Shown one piece after another: positions 42,062-50,137 of a DNA stretch of 64,000 nucleotides (position 1 is its first letter; every line of letters starts with the position of its first letter). The notes beneath the pieces were generated by a model. It was not told the DNA's origin and did no database searches. It saw only the letters and a program-made list of their open reading frames with translations. The DNA is taken from positions 1-64,000 of the forward strand of contig DATKNI010000030.1 in NCBI GenBank assembly GCA_035541415.1, written 5' to 3'. The stretch is from JAKAGE01 sp035541415 (GTDB lineage: Bacteria > Patescibacteriota > Minisyncoccia > UBA6257 > 2-01-FULL-56-20). Position numbers and translations under genes: made by a program.

Positions 42062-43729
42062 ATGGCAAAACAGATTAAATTCAATGAAGACGCCCGCGCT
42101 GCGATCAAGAAGGGAATCGACAAGCTCGCGGAAGCGGTGAAGATGACGCTCGGTCCCCGAGGCCGCGCCGTGGTGATCGAAAAGGGATACGGCGCTCCGC
42201 AGGTGACGTTCGACGGCGTGACCGTTGCAAAAGAACTCGAATTCGAAGACAAGTGGGAGAATGTCGGCGCGGAATTCATCAAGCAGGCCGCCGAAAAGAC
42301 GAATGACGTTGCCGGTGACGGTACGACGACCGCGACCGTCCTCGCGCATGCGATGATCGACGAAGGCGAAAAGGTGATCCGCGAAAAAGGATTCAACGTG
42401 ATCCAGCTCGCGGATGAACTCAAGAAAGCGAGCCAGTCGGTGGTGATGGCGCTCGAAAAACAGCGCGAAGAAATCAACGACAACAAGCGCATCAAGGAAG
42501 TCGCAACGCTTTCAGCAAAAGACGGGGAGATCGGCCAGCTCATCGCGACCGTCATGGAAAAGATCGGCAAGGAAGGCGTCGTGACGGTTGAAGATTCGAA
42601 TACGATCGGCAATTCATTTGAAATCGTCGAAGGCATGCAGTTCGACAAGGGTTACGTCTCGAGCTACATGGTTTCGAACCAGGAGCGCATGGAGTCGGTG
42701 CTCGAAGATCCGTATGTTCTCGTGACGGATAAAAAGATTTCTTCGATCCAGGAAATTTTGCAGCTCCTCGAAAAGATCGTGCAGAGCGGCAAGAAAGACC
42801 TCGTGATCATCGCGGATGACCTGGAAGGCGAAGCGCTCGCAACCCTCATCCTCAATAAGATCCGCGGCATCTTCAATGTGCTCGCCGTGAAGGCGCCGGG
42901 ATTTGGCGACCGCAAGAAAGAAATGCTGCAGGATATCGCGATCGTAACGGGTGCGCAATATGTTTCGGATGAACTTGGCAAGAAGCTTGAGAACGTTGAC
43001 ATCGCCGACCTCGGCCGCGCGCACCGCGTGGTCTCAACGAAGGATTCGACGACGATTGTCGGCGGCAAGGGCGAGAAGAAAGACATCGATAATCGCGTCG
43101 CGCAGATCAAAGCGCAGATCAGGAAAACCGAATCCGATTTCGACAAGGAAAAATTGCAGGAACGCCTCGGCAAACTTTCGGGCGGCGTCGCCGTCATCAA
43201 GGTCGGCGCTCCGGCTGAATCGGCGCAGAAAGAATTAAAGCAGCGCGTCGAAGACGCGGTCTCAGCAACGCGCGCCGCAATGGAAGAGGGAATCGTTCCG
43301 GGCGGCGGCATCGCGCTCTTCAACGCGAGCGAAGGCATCGCCGAAATGGCCAAGGATATCGACCAACACACAAAAGACGTCGTGCATTCGATCCTCAAGC
43401 GCGCGCTCGAAGCCCCGCTCTCCGCGATCATCACGAATAGCGGCGAATCGCCGGTGAAGGTGATGGACCAGGTCCGCAAGGCAAAGGAAAAGAAAACTGC
43501 CGGTGAGCGCACGTGGCTTGGATTCAACGCCCTCAAGAACGACGTTGAGAATCTCAAGGAAGCCGGCATCATCGATCCGCTCAAAGTAACCAAGATGGCG
43601 TTCATGAACGCGGTTTCCGTCGCGGCGAACTATCTCACCGTTGGCGCCGCGGTGACGAATGTTCCCGAAAAGAAAGCAGCGCCGGGAATGCCTGGCGGGA
43701 TGCCCGGCATGGGAGGAGAGGATTATTAA
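42062..43729 (+). CDS. groEL: Chaperonin GroEL
   Basis: A 555-residue type I chaperonin. Landmarks: KMTLGPRGRAVVIEKGYG near the N-terminus, NDVAGDGTTTATVLAHAM (ATP site), GIVPGGGIALFNA, and a Gly/Met-rich C-terminal tail (GGMPGMGGEDY). Length and motifs are normal. A large inverted repeat follows 10 nt after the stop. Confidence 0.98.
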   Translation: MAKQIKFNEDARAAIKKGIDKLAEAVKMTLGPRGRAVVIEKGYGAPQVTFDGVTVAKELEFEDKWENVGAEFIKQAAEKTNDVAGDGTTTATVLAHAMIDEGEKVIREKGFNVIQLADELKKASQSVVMALEKQREEINDNKRIKEVATLSAKDGEIGQLIATVMEKIGKEGVVTVEDSNTIGNSFEIVEGMQFDKGYVSSYMVSNQERMESVLEDPYVLVTDKKISSIQEILQLLEKIVQSGKKDLVIIADDLEGEALATLILNKIRGIFNVLAVKAPGFGDRKKEMLQDIAIVTGAQYVSDELGKKLENVDIADLGRAHRVVSTKDSTTIVGGKGEKKDIDNRVAQIKAQIRKTESDFDKEKLQERLGKLSGGVAVIKVGAPAESAQKELKQRVEDAVSATRAAMEEGIVPGGGIALFNASEGIAEMAKDIDQHTKDVVHSILKRALEAPLSAIITNSGESPVKVMDQVRKAKEKKTAGERTWLGFNALKNDVENLKEAGIIDPLKVTKMAFMNAVSVAANYLTVGAAVTNVPEKKAAPGMPGGMPGMGGEDY

Positions 43730-43739
43730 GATTGACCAA

Positions 43740-43865
43740 AGGGAGATAAAACAAAATTGCGTCTATGAAGGTACGTGGTTCGCGCGTGCTCGCGCGACCA
43801 CTCAAGTCTCGGCGCCGTCGCGCCTCCGACAGCCCTTCATATCCGCAATTTTGCTTTATCTCCCT
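43740..43865. other. Structured inverted repeat after groEL, possible three-way junction
   Basis: A 32-nt arm (43740-43771, beginning AGGGAGATAAAACAAAATTG) pairs with 43834-43865 at 29 of 32 positions. The 62-nt interior holds two further hairpins: GTGGTTCGCGCG with CGCGCGACCAC (43775-43801, one bulge) and GTCTCGGCGC with GCGCCTCCGAC (43806-43830). No U-tract and no coding frame of interest. It could be an RNA 3'-end structure, a small structured RNA or the remnant of a non-autonomous element. Confidence 0.7.
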
Positions 43866-43945
43866 CTGGACTCCCTCTTTATAATCCCGGCTTGAACCTT
43901 TTCTTTTTTCTTGGCGCAGGTATATAGTGTGGCGGGAGGTGTGTT

Positions 43946-44218
43946 ATGGGGAGGTTGGTTGTGGCGTTGCTTTTCTCGGGGATGATGGCGGTTTCTCTTT
44001 TCGCCAAGCAGACAGTTCCGGATTTCTCAAGGCGGACTGTTCCTGATGCACTGGAGAAGCCACGAGTGATTCAGGATCCTCGCATCCACGTCGGCGGTTT
44101 CCCAGCGATGATCATAAAAGTTCAAAAACGGCGCTGGGTGCCATTGCTCAAATTCAATCCACCCGAAGTGTTTGGCCCGAGGTGCGTGCGCAAGACCCCG
44201 TTCGGTCCATGCGAATAA
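43946..44218 (+). CDS. Small secreted protein of unknown function
   Basis: A 90-residue protein with a signal peptide (MGRLVVALLFSGMMAVSLFA, cleavage near residue 20-21) and a basic, Pro-rich mature part ending in CVRKTPFGPCE, where two Cys could form a disulfide. GGGAGG lies 7 nt before the ATG, and a U-tract terminator follows 8 nt after the stop. Its strong Shine-Dalgarno sequence and private terminator differ from neighbouring genes. No family recognised. Confidence 0.65.
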   Translation: MGRLVVALLFSGMMAVSLFAKQTVPDFSRRTVPDALEKPRVIQDPRIHVGGFPAMIIKVQKRRWVPLLKFNPPEVFGPRCVRKTPFGPCE

Positions 44219-44225
44219 TATATAC

Positions 44226-44267
44226 GAATCCGTCCGCGATTTTCACCGCGAGCGGATTCTTTTTTTG
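44226..44267 (+). terminator. Rho-independent terminator of the small secreted protein gene
   Basis: GAATCCGTCCGCG pairs with CGCGAGCGGATTC (11 of 13) around a short loop, followed by a run of eight T. Confidence 0.85.
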
Positions 44268-44320
44268 GTGCGGCTTGCATATGCATAAGCACCAAAAAAC
44301 GAGGCGCAATCGTATCTATA

Positions 44321-44348
44321 TTGAAAAATCTCCTAAATTTTGTATAAT
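44321..44348 (+). promoter_or_regulatory. lemA promoter, leaderless
   Basis: TTGAAA (44321-44326), a 16-nt spacer and TATAAT (44343-44348). The lemA ATG at 44355 falls at the expected transcription start. Confidence 0.85.
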
Positions 44349-44354
44349 ATCCTT

Positions 44355-44906
44355 ATGATCACTTGGATTGTTCTCGCAATCGTAGCCATCCTTATTATCT
44401 GGATTATTGCCGCTTTCAACGGCCTTGTCCGCTTGCGCACCCGCGCCCAGGAAGGCTGGTCAGACATCGACGTCCAGCTCAAGCGCCGCTATGACCTCAT
44501 CCCGAATCTCGTTGAAACCGTAAAGGGATATGCCGCCCACGAATCAAGCGTTTTTGAAAATGTCACGAAGGCTCGCTCCGTCGCCATGCAGACGACCGGC
44601 CCCGCAAAGGCTGACGCGGAGAACCAGCTCTCGGGCGCATTGAAGTCGCTCTTCGCCGTTGCGGAAAATTATCCGGACCTCAAGGCGAATCAGAACTTTT
44701 TGAATTTGCAGAACGAACTCACCGATACCGAAGACAAAATTCAAGCGGCACGCCGCTTCTATAACGGCATGGTGCGCGACTTCAACACCAAGACGCAAAC
44801 ATTTCCGTCCAATCTCATTGCGAGCTCGTTCAACTTCAAGCCGATGCAGTTCTTCGGCGATGACATGACGGCGGCTGAACGGCAACCGGTGCAAGTAAAA
44901 TTTTAA
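44355..44906 (+). CDS. lemA: LemA family membrane protein
   Basis: A 183-residue protein with one N-terminal transmembrane helix (residues 3-20) and a long helical domain carrying the family motif WSDIDVQLKRRYDLIPNLVETVKGYAAHE and ARRFYNGMVRDFNT. ATG 44355 is right because an upstream in-frame TTG lies inside the -10 box. LemA is usually linked to HtpX, which is encoded next. Exact function is unclear; a role in membrane protein quality control is inferred from that pairing. Confidence 0.93.
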   Translation: MITWIVLAIVAILIIWIIAAFNGLVRLRTRAQEGWSDIDVQLKRRYDLIPNLVETVKGYAAHESSVFENVTKARSVAMQTTGPAKADAENQLSGALKSLFAVAENYPDLKANQNFLNLQNELTDTEDKIQAARRFYNGMVRDFNTKTQTFPSNLIASSFNFKPMQFFGDDMTAAERQPVQVKF

Positions 44907-44915
44907 CTGGTATTC

Positions 44916-44980
44916 GAAGAATGGGTTTGTCCCTCGGAGCATACTAAGAATATATGCTCCTCGGAACAAGCCCATTCTTC
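44916..44980. repeat. Long inverted repeat between lemA and htpX
   Basis: GAAGAATGGGTTTGTCCC (44916-44933) pairs with 44963-44980 at 16 of 18 positions plus a wobble pair, and GGAGCATA (44936-44943) pairs with TATGCTCC (44953-44960). The result is one long stem with a 9-nt loop. No U-tract follows, so it may attenuate rather than fully end lemA transcription. Confidence 0.82.
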
Positions 44981-45012
44981 TTCAACTCATTTTAAATTTT
45001 TATTTAATTTAT

Positions 45013-45933
45013 ATGGCTACTTCTTCTAATGTTTACGCTCTCCAGTCGTCGAACATCCATAAGACATGGATGATGTTCGTCGTCTTTTTTATCGTGCTCG
45101 GCGCGCTGGGATATGCGATCTCGATGTACTACGGCGATCCAAGCTACCTGTACTTCGCGCTTATCTTCAGCGTGGTCTATTCGCTCATCAGCTATTATTC
45201 TTCGGCAAGCATTGCGCTCTCGCTTGCGCGCGCGCAGGAAATCCAAAAGAGCGATAACCCGATGCTGTGGAACATCGTTGAGAATCTTGCGATTGAAGAA
45301 GGCCTGCCGATGCCCAAGTTGTATATCACGCCCGAGCTGCAGATCAACGCATTCGCCACGGGACGCGATCCGCAGCATGCGGCTGTTGCCGTGACGCAGG
45401 GAGCATTGCAGCGGCTTGATAAGAATGAACTGCAGGGCGTCCTCGCGCACGAAATTTCGCATGTGCAGAACCGCGACATTTTGGTTTCGACCGTCGCCGC
45501 AATTCTCGCCGGCGTCATTTCTTTGATCGCCGACATTTTTCTCCGCTCATTCATGTGGGGCGGCATCGGCGGCGGGCGGGGCGGGGGACGCAACAATAAC
45601 GAAGTTGGCGGATTATTTTTCCTGCTCGCCATCGCCCTTTCGATCCTCGCGCCGATCGGCACGATGTTGATCCAGCTTGCCATCTCGCGCCGCCGCGAGG
45701 CGCTTGCCGACGCATCGGGCGTTTTGCTCACGCGCTATCCGGCGGGACTCATCTCCGCTTTGCAGAAGATCGGCGCCGACACCGTGCCGATGCGCTCCGC
45801 CAAGGATTCCACCGCGCATTTGTGGATCGATACGCCATTCAAGGGTGAGCACGTTTCGTGGTGGCACCGTATTTGGATGACGCATCCGCCGATCGAGGAG
45901 CGCATTGCCGCGCTCGAGAAGCTTGCGATGTAG
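45013..45933 (+). CDS. htpX: Membrane zinc metalloprotease HtpX
   Basis: A 306-residue M48 peptidase that degrades misfolded membrane proteins. Two N-terminal helices (about 16-60), the zinc motif HEISHVQNRDI, two further helices with a Gly-rich loop between them, and the third ligand region RREALADASGVLLT are all present. Follows lemA, the usual arrangement. Confidence 0.94.
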   Translation: MATSSNVYALQSSNIHKTWMMFVVFFIVLGALGYAISMYYGDPSYLYFALIFSVVYSLISYYSSASIALSLARAQEIQKSDNPMLWNIVENLAIEEGLPMPKLYITPELQINAFATGRDPQHAAVAVTQGALQRLDKNELQGVLAHEISHVQNRDILVSTVAAILAGVISLIADIFLRSFMWGGIGGGRGGGRNNNEVGGLFFLLAIALSILAPIGTMLIQLAISRRREALADASGVLLTRYPAGLISALQKIGADTVPMRSAKDSTAHLWIDTPFKGEHVSWWHRIWMTHPPIEERIAALEKLAM

Positions 45934-45934
45934 T

Positions 45935-45986
45935 GGTCGTGTTTGCGATGAACCCTGCCGTCCGGCATGGTTCTTATTTTGCGACC
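45935..45986. repeat. Imperfect hairpin after htpX
   Basis: Short complementary blocks (GGTCG/CGACC, GAACC/GGTTC, GCCG/CGGC) nest to form an imperfect stem with internal loops; no U-tract. Weaker than the repeats after groEL and lemA. Confidence 0.4.
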
Positions 45987-46046
45987 TTGAAGATAAACGA
46001 CTTTCAGGGCACAATAAGGTGCGAGCGCGCAACGCGTTCGGCATCT

Positions 46047-46133
46047 GGAGAGGTGCGTGAGCGGTTGAAACGGCAGTCCTGGAAAGACTGTATGCCAGAA
46101 ATGGCATCGAGGGTTCGAATCCCTCCCTCTCCG
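46047..46133 (+). tRNA. tRNA-Ser(GGA), CCA not encoded
   Basis: The acceptor stem GGAGAGG pairs with CCTCTCC, discriminator G at 46133. The anticodon loop CTGGAAA gives anticodon GGA (UCC codons). A long variable arm (TGCCAGAAATGGCA) and GGGTTCGAATCCC T arm confirm a class II tRNA-Ser. The following bases are CGT, so CCA must be added after transcription, unlike the tRNA-Leu in this window. Confidence 0.95.
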
Positions 46134-46138
46134 CGTTG

Positions 46139-46173
46139 ATGGGCTGAGGTAATTATCTCAGCCCATTTTATTT
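46139..46173 (+). terminator. Terminator after tRNA-Ser
   Basis: ATGGGCTGAG and CTCAGCCCAT form a perfect 10-bp stem with an 8-nt loop, followed by TTTATTTAT. Confidence 0.85.
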
Positions 46174-46197
46174 ATCCCGTTATAGTACAGTTAATGG

Positions 46198-46758
46198 ATG
46201 GGGAAGGTTATTAATGGAGTGTTTCTCATTGTCCTCGTGGCTGTGTTTGGTTTTGTTTCGTCCGCTTCCGCCCATGTATGGCGGACGGATGGGAATATCA
46301 CCGTGCTGTTACACGTAAACCCTATCGACGCACCAGTCGCAGGACAACCTGCAGAACTTCTTTTCGGCATTACCGATGCCGCAAATCAATTTGCCACTGG
46401 CACTTGCCAGTGCAGTGTTGAGGTATCGGAAAACGGAAAGGTGTTATTGAACAAAGAACTTATCCCTTGGACGGGAGGCCCAAGTTTATTCACCTACGAG
46501 ATGCCTTTCACATTTCCTAATCCGGCGGTCTATAGTATTGTCGTGACGGGCAGTCCCAAGGCGAGCGGGACCTTCCAAAATTTCCAGGTTTCTTACGATG
46601 AGCGTGTGGGTAGAAATCCAAATGACCCCTCTGCCGATTCTGATCCGCTTTTCTATCTCGCGATGGGCGGGGTCGCCGTTTTGATCCTCGGTTCGCTATA
46701 CTTAACCTATAGACAGGTAAAAAGAGAATGGAACGAAAATTCATCATCGGAGGCATAG
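46198..46758 (+). CDS. Exported membrane-anchored protein with N-terminal His after the signal peptide (possible copper protein)
   Basis: A 186-residue protein: signal peptide (residues 1-25, ending SSASA), then a mature domain beginning HVWRTDGNITVLLHV, an Ig-like beta domain with a Cys pair in GTCQCSVEV, and a C-terminal transmembrane helix (about 152-172). If cleaved after Ala25, His26 becomes the new N-terminus, as in copper histidine-brace proteins. The next gene overlaps by 31 nt and encodes a YcnI-type protein with the same feature, so the two probably work together in copper handling. A TATAGT box lies 11 nt before the ATG. Confidence 0.7.
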   Translation: MGKVINGVFLIVLVAVFGFVSSASAHVWRTDGNITVLLHVNPIDAPVAGQPAELLFGITDAANQFATGTCQCSVEVSENGKVLLNKELIPWTGGPSLFTYEMPFTFPNPAVYSIVVTGSPKASGTFQNFQVSYDERVGRNPNDPSADSDPLFYLAMGGVAVLILGSLYLTYRQVKREWNENSSSEA

Positions 46759-47321
46759 TGGCAGTAACGTTCGCATTCGCGGGCGCGCACCAAGCGTCCG
46801 CCCACGTCATTGTGACGCCAAGTAGCATAGGCATCGGCACGGATGACGTACCGTTTACGGCTGGCGTTCCCAATGAGAAAAATATTCCCGTCATAGGCCT
46901 TAAACTCCTCATTCCGTCAGGGTTGGCTGATGTTGTGCCAAACGTAAAACCGGGGTGGACGATCGCGGTCAAGAAAAATGGCGATCAGGTTACGGAAATC
47001 GATTGGGCTGGCGGCAGTATCCCCGTGGGCGAGCGCGACCAGTTTACGTTCAGCGCCCAAGTCCCCGCTGATCCGGCCACGCTGGATTGGAAGGCATACC
47101 AGACGTATAAAGATGGGAGTGTTGTTTCGTGGGATGAGGATCCAAACGATCTTACCGCGACAAATCCTTATTCAGAAACACAAGTCATAGACGATCTTGC
47201 CCAAACGCAACCATCGTGGTTTGCAGAGAACGGGATAGCGCTGAGTTTTGCATTAAGCATCTTGGCTGTAATCATTTCGGCATATGCATTGAGAAAGGCG
47301 GCGGCGAACAAACGGCTATAG
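46728..47321 (+). CDS. YcnI-like (DUF1775) copper-binding protein
   Basis: A 197-residue exported protein: signal peptide (1-25, ending HQASA), mature start HVIVTPSSIG, the conserved VPNEKNIPV and PGWTIAVKKNGDQVTEIDWAGG segments of the DUF1775/YcnI domain, and a C-terminal transmembrane helix (about 171-190). In B. subtilis YcnI the mature N-terminal His with a Glu and a Trp binds Cu(II); His26 and the Glu in PNEK are present here. The start codon lies inside the 3' end of the preceding gene, showing translational coupling. Confidence 0.85.
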   Translation: MERKFIIGGIVAVTFAFAGAHQASAHVIVTPSSIGIGTDDVPFTAGVPNEKNIPVIGLKLLIPSGLADVVPNVKPGWTIAVKKNGDQVTEIDWAGGSIPVGERDQFTFSAQVPADPATLDWKAYQTYKDGSVVSWDEDPNDLTATNPYSETQVIDDLAQTQPSWFAENGIALSFALSILAVIISAYALRKAAANKRL

Positions 47322-47426
47322 TGGTATGAAGCCCCGACGAGGCTATCCATACGGGTGGCCTTTTCTATTGCAAGGCAAGCGGGTGTATACTGTGGCTGAA
47401 AGGCGAAAATTAAAAATATTATCAAT

Positions 47427-48194
47427 ATGACCACTCTATTAATCATCGTAGTTGTCATTCTCCTCGCCGGTATCCGGGTCGTCCAGCAATACCAAAAGGG
47501 CGTCGTGTTCCGTTTTGGGAAAATCGTAGGCCAGCGGGGGCCGGGCCTCACCTGGGTGATTCCGGTCTTTGACAGCTTGCGCCGCGTCGACTTGCGTACC
47601 GTCACATGGCCGGTGCCGGCGCAGAAGATTATCACAAAAGATAACGTGTCCGTCGATGTCTCGGCCGTTTCATATTACAAAATTGTCGATCCGGTAAAAA
47701 GCATCATTGCTATTCAAAGCGTGCGCGAAGCGATCGACCAGATCGCGCAAACCTCTCTCCGCAACGTCGTCGGCAAATTCCAGCTCGACGAAATCCTTTC
47801 CGAACGCGACGTGATCAACGCCGAGATCACCAAAATTCTCGATGCATTCACCGAGCAGTGGGGCGTCGTGGTTAGCGCGGTTGAAATCAAAGACATCCAG
47901 CTGCCGGAAGATATGCAGCGCGCGATTGCAAAGCAGGCAGAAGCAGAACGCGAAAAGCGCGCCAAGATCATTTCTGCGGAAGGCGAATTCCTTTCGGCGC
48001 AGAAGCTTGCGGATACCGCTGACATCATGATGGCGCATCCGATTGCGCTCCAGCTCCGCAATTTGCAGACGCTCGCCGAGATCGCAACGGAAAAGAATTC
48101 AACGATCATCTTCCCGGCTCAGCTCATGGGAACGGTGAATGATATCCAGAACTTCCTCAAGGAAGAGCAGACGAAGAAAAATCCTGGACGATAG
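47427..48194 (+). CDS. SPFH/stomatin-like membrane protein (slipin)
   Basis: A 255-residue protein with an N-terminal membrane segment (2-16) and an SPFH domain: GVVFRFGKIVGQRGPGLTWVIPVFD, RTVTWPVPAQKIITKDNVSV, DQIAQTSLRNVVGKFQLDEIL and a coiled segment AIAKQAEAEREKRAKIISAEGE. Members organise membrane microdomains and often regulate proteases; htpX lies 1.5 kb upstream. No NfeD partner gene is adjacent. Confidence 0.9.
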   Translation: MTTLLIIVVVILLAGIRVVQQYQKGVVFRFGKIVGQRGPGLTWVIPVFDSLRRVDLRTVTWPVPAQKIITKDNVSVDVSAVSYYKIVDPVKSIIAIQSVREAIDQIAQTSLRNVVGKFQLDEILSERDVINAEITKILDAFTEQWGVVVSAVEIKDIQLPEDMQRAIAKQAEAEREKRAKIISAEGEFLSAQKLADTADIMMAHPIALQLRNLQTLAEIATEKNSTIIFPAQLMGTVNDIQNFLKEEQTKKNPGR

Positions 48195-48250
48195 TAAGCT
48201 TCCTGCCAAAATCGCTGGGAATATTCGGTGTTTTCCTCTAAGATAGGGGA

Positions 48251-49513
48251 ATGGGATTTGGACCTAAAAAAGCAATCGCACTCATCATTTTGCTCGTGAT
48301 TGCCGCGGCTCTCATCTATGCGTTTGTGCATGCTTCGCGCAACGTCACGGTGGGCGATGACACCGGAATAACCTCGGCTCAATCGGCGGATCATGCGGCG
48401 AGCGGCACGAGTACGAGCACCGGCACGAGCGCCGGAACGAGCACGGTTTCGGCGAGTACGTCCGCAACCGGCACATCCGGGATCGGCGATCCGGCGGCGC
48501 CGATCACGCTCGATTTCAATGAGGGCCAGTGGGACAATTCAACGACCACGCGCGTGGATGCGGCGACCTATGATGCAAAAGTGCTCGCGCTCGCAAATGT
48601 TCCCCTCAGAAAATATACGGTCACGTCAACGATCACGGTCGGAACGACCACGGCAGTGATCACAACGACCACGCTGAAACGCGCGCCGAGCGTCTGGCCG
48701 GTGACGGACGCGCCGTATCCGCTCGCGGGAGCGCTCTTGCCGTTCAATCGCATTGTTGCATACTACGGCAATTTTTATTCCACGCAGATGGGCGTGCTCG
48801 GCGAATATCCTCCGCAGGAAATGCTTGCGAGACTCGCGTCAACGTCCGCGGCGTGGGCCGCAGCCGATCCTTCGACGCCGGTGATCCCCGCGCTCGACTA
48901 CATTGCGGTTTCGGCGCAGGGGAGCGCGGGTTCCGACGGGAAGTATCGTTTGCGGATGCCGCCGGATCAGATTGAGAAAGCTATCGGCCTCGCAAACCAA
49001 GTGCACGGCATCGTTTTTCTCGATCTTCAGGTTGGCTTGAGCAGCGTTGAAACGGAAGTCCCGCTTCTCGAACAATTTTTGAAGATGCCAAACGTGGAGC
49101 TCTCGCTTGATCCCGAGTTCGATATGTGGGGCGGCCATCGGCCCGGCACGGTGATCGGCACGATGGATGCAAACGACATCAACTGGGCGGCGAATTATCT
49201 TGCGAACCTCGTGGCGGCCAATAATCTGCCGCCGAAAATTCTCGTGGTGCACCGGTTCACCGAACCGATGGTCACGAACTATAAAAAGATTTTGCCCCTG
49301 CCGCAGGTGCAGATCGTGATGGACATGGACGGCTTTGGCCCGCCCGCCCAGAAGCTCTCAACGTACAACGATTTCATCGCCCCGGAACCGGTCCAATTCA
49401 CCGGGTTCAAGCTATTCTATAAGAACGACATTCTGGTGCCGGGAAGCCATCTTTTGACCCCCAAGGAGCTCTTGGGGCTTTCTCCCCAGCCGAGTTATAT
49501 CCAATACCAGTAA
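48251..49513 (+). CDS. Membrane-anchored extracellular protein, possibly a TIM-barrel hydrolase, unknown
   Basis: A 420-residue protein. One N-terminal transmembrane helix (about 8-26) is followed by a Ser/Thr/Gly/Ala-rich low-complexity linker (about 38-80) and a large globular domain. Alternating hydrophobic strands and acidic ends (RIVAYYGNFYS, IPALDYIAVSAQG, GIVFLDLQVGLSS, NVELSLDPEFDMW, ILVVHRF, QIVMDMDGFG) suggest a TIM barrel like that of glycoside hydrolases. No named family recognised. The domain would sit outside the cell on a flexible stalk. Confidence 0.6.
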   Translation: MGFGPKKAIALIILLVIAAALIYAFVHASRNVTVGDDTGITSAQSADHAASGTSTSTGTSAGTSTVSASTSATGTSGIGDPAAPITLDFNEGQWDNSTTTRVDAATYDAKVLALANVPLRKYTVTSTITVGTTTAVITTTTLKRAPSVWPVTDAPYPLAGALLPFNRIVAYYGNFYSTQMGVLGEYPPQEMLARLASTSAAWAAADPSTPVIPALDYIAVSAQGSAGSDGKYRLRMPPDQIEKAIGLANQVHGIVFLDLQVGLSSVETEVPLLEQFLKMPNVELSLDPEFDMWGGHRPGTVIGTMDANDINWAANYLANLVAANNLPPKILVVHRFTEPMVTNYKKILPLPQVQIVMDMDGFGPPAQKLSTYNDFIAPEPVQFTGFKLFYKNDILVPGSHLLTPKELLGLSPQPSYIQYQ

Positions 49514-49578
49514 AAACCTCGGTTTTCACGGTTTTTGTTGAAAAAACAGGCCATTTTTGGTAGGCTAAGGGGGTAGTT

Positions 49579-50112
49579 ATGGACTCTGCTTATAAGGGCC
49601 AAATTCCCGATTCGGTTTTACCGTATCCAAAAGGCCTTTGGAACCGAACTAAATACGCCTTTTGGAAGCTTATTTCCCCGGGGTATGTCCGGGGACGGGA
49701 CACGCTTTTGCGTTTGGGCATTATCCACCATGAAGGGCGGCAGAATTTTCTGATCGGAACATTAGCGCCCGGGGTGAAGCTTGAAGATTTTTTGGTTTAT
49801 TTAAAAACCCAGCAATTTGGGAACCATTTTATTGCGTGGGAAGACGATGACGAACTCGTGAGCGTGCGTCGTCTGGATAATTTTGAATGGCAGTATCATC
49901 TCCGCGTTTTCAAAGATCGCGAGGTGCGCGGGCATTATGAGTACACGCCCGAAGCCCATCCGGCATGGCATTCCATGGAAGTGCGCTGGGAACCCCGCCG
50001 CGATGACTTCCTTAGGTTCTTGGGCGATTGGGTTATCCCAAGCAAGACCTTTCCCGAAGCCATCCCGCAAGCCGCGCAGATAAAAGCGCCACTCACAAAA
50101 GACGCAAAATAA
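49579..50112 (+). CDS. Hypothetical protein
   Basis: A 177-residue soluble protein without signal or membrane segments. It is rich in aromatic residues (NRTKYAFWKLISPGY, NFEWQYHLRVF, PAWHSMEVRWEPR). Secondary-structure pattern is mixed alpha/beta. It has a proper start preceded by a G-rich stretch and shares a bidirectional terminator with the convergent ATP-grasp gene. I do not recognise a family; it may be lineage-specific. Confidence 0.6.
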   Translation: MDSAYKGQIPDSVLPYPKGLWNRTKYAFWKLISPGYVRGRDTLLRLGIIHHEGRQNFLIGTLAPGVKLEDFLVYLKTQQFGNHFIAWEDDDELVSVRRLDNFEWQYHLRVFKDREVRGHYEYTPEAHPAWHSMEVRWEPRRDDFLRFLGDWVIPSKTFPEAIPQAAQIKAPLTKDAK

Positions 50113-50137
50113 AATCTCCGCCCGCTGCGGAGATTTT
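50111..50137. terminator. Bidirectional terminator between convergent genes
   Basis: AAAATCTCCGC and GCGGAGATTTT form a perfect 11-bp stem around a 5-nt loop with A/T runs on both sides. It overlaps the last base of the ATP-grasp gene's stop codon region. Confidence 0.85.
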
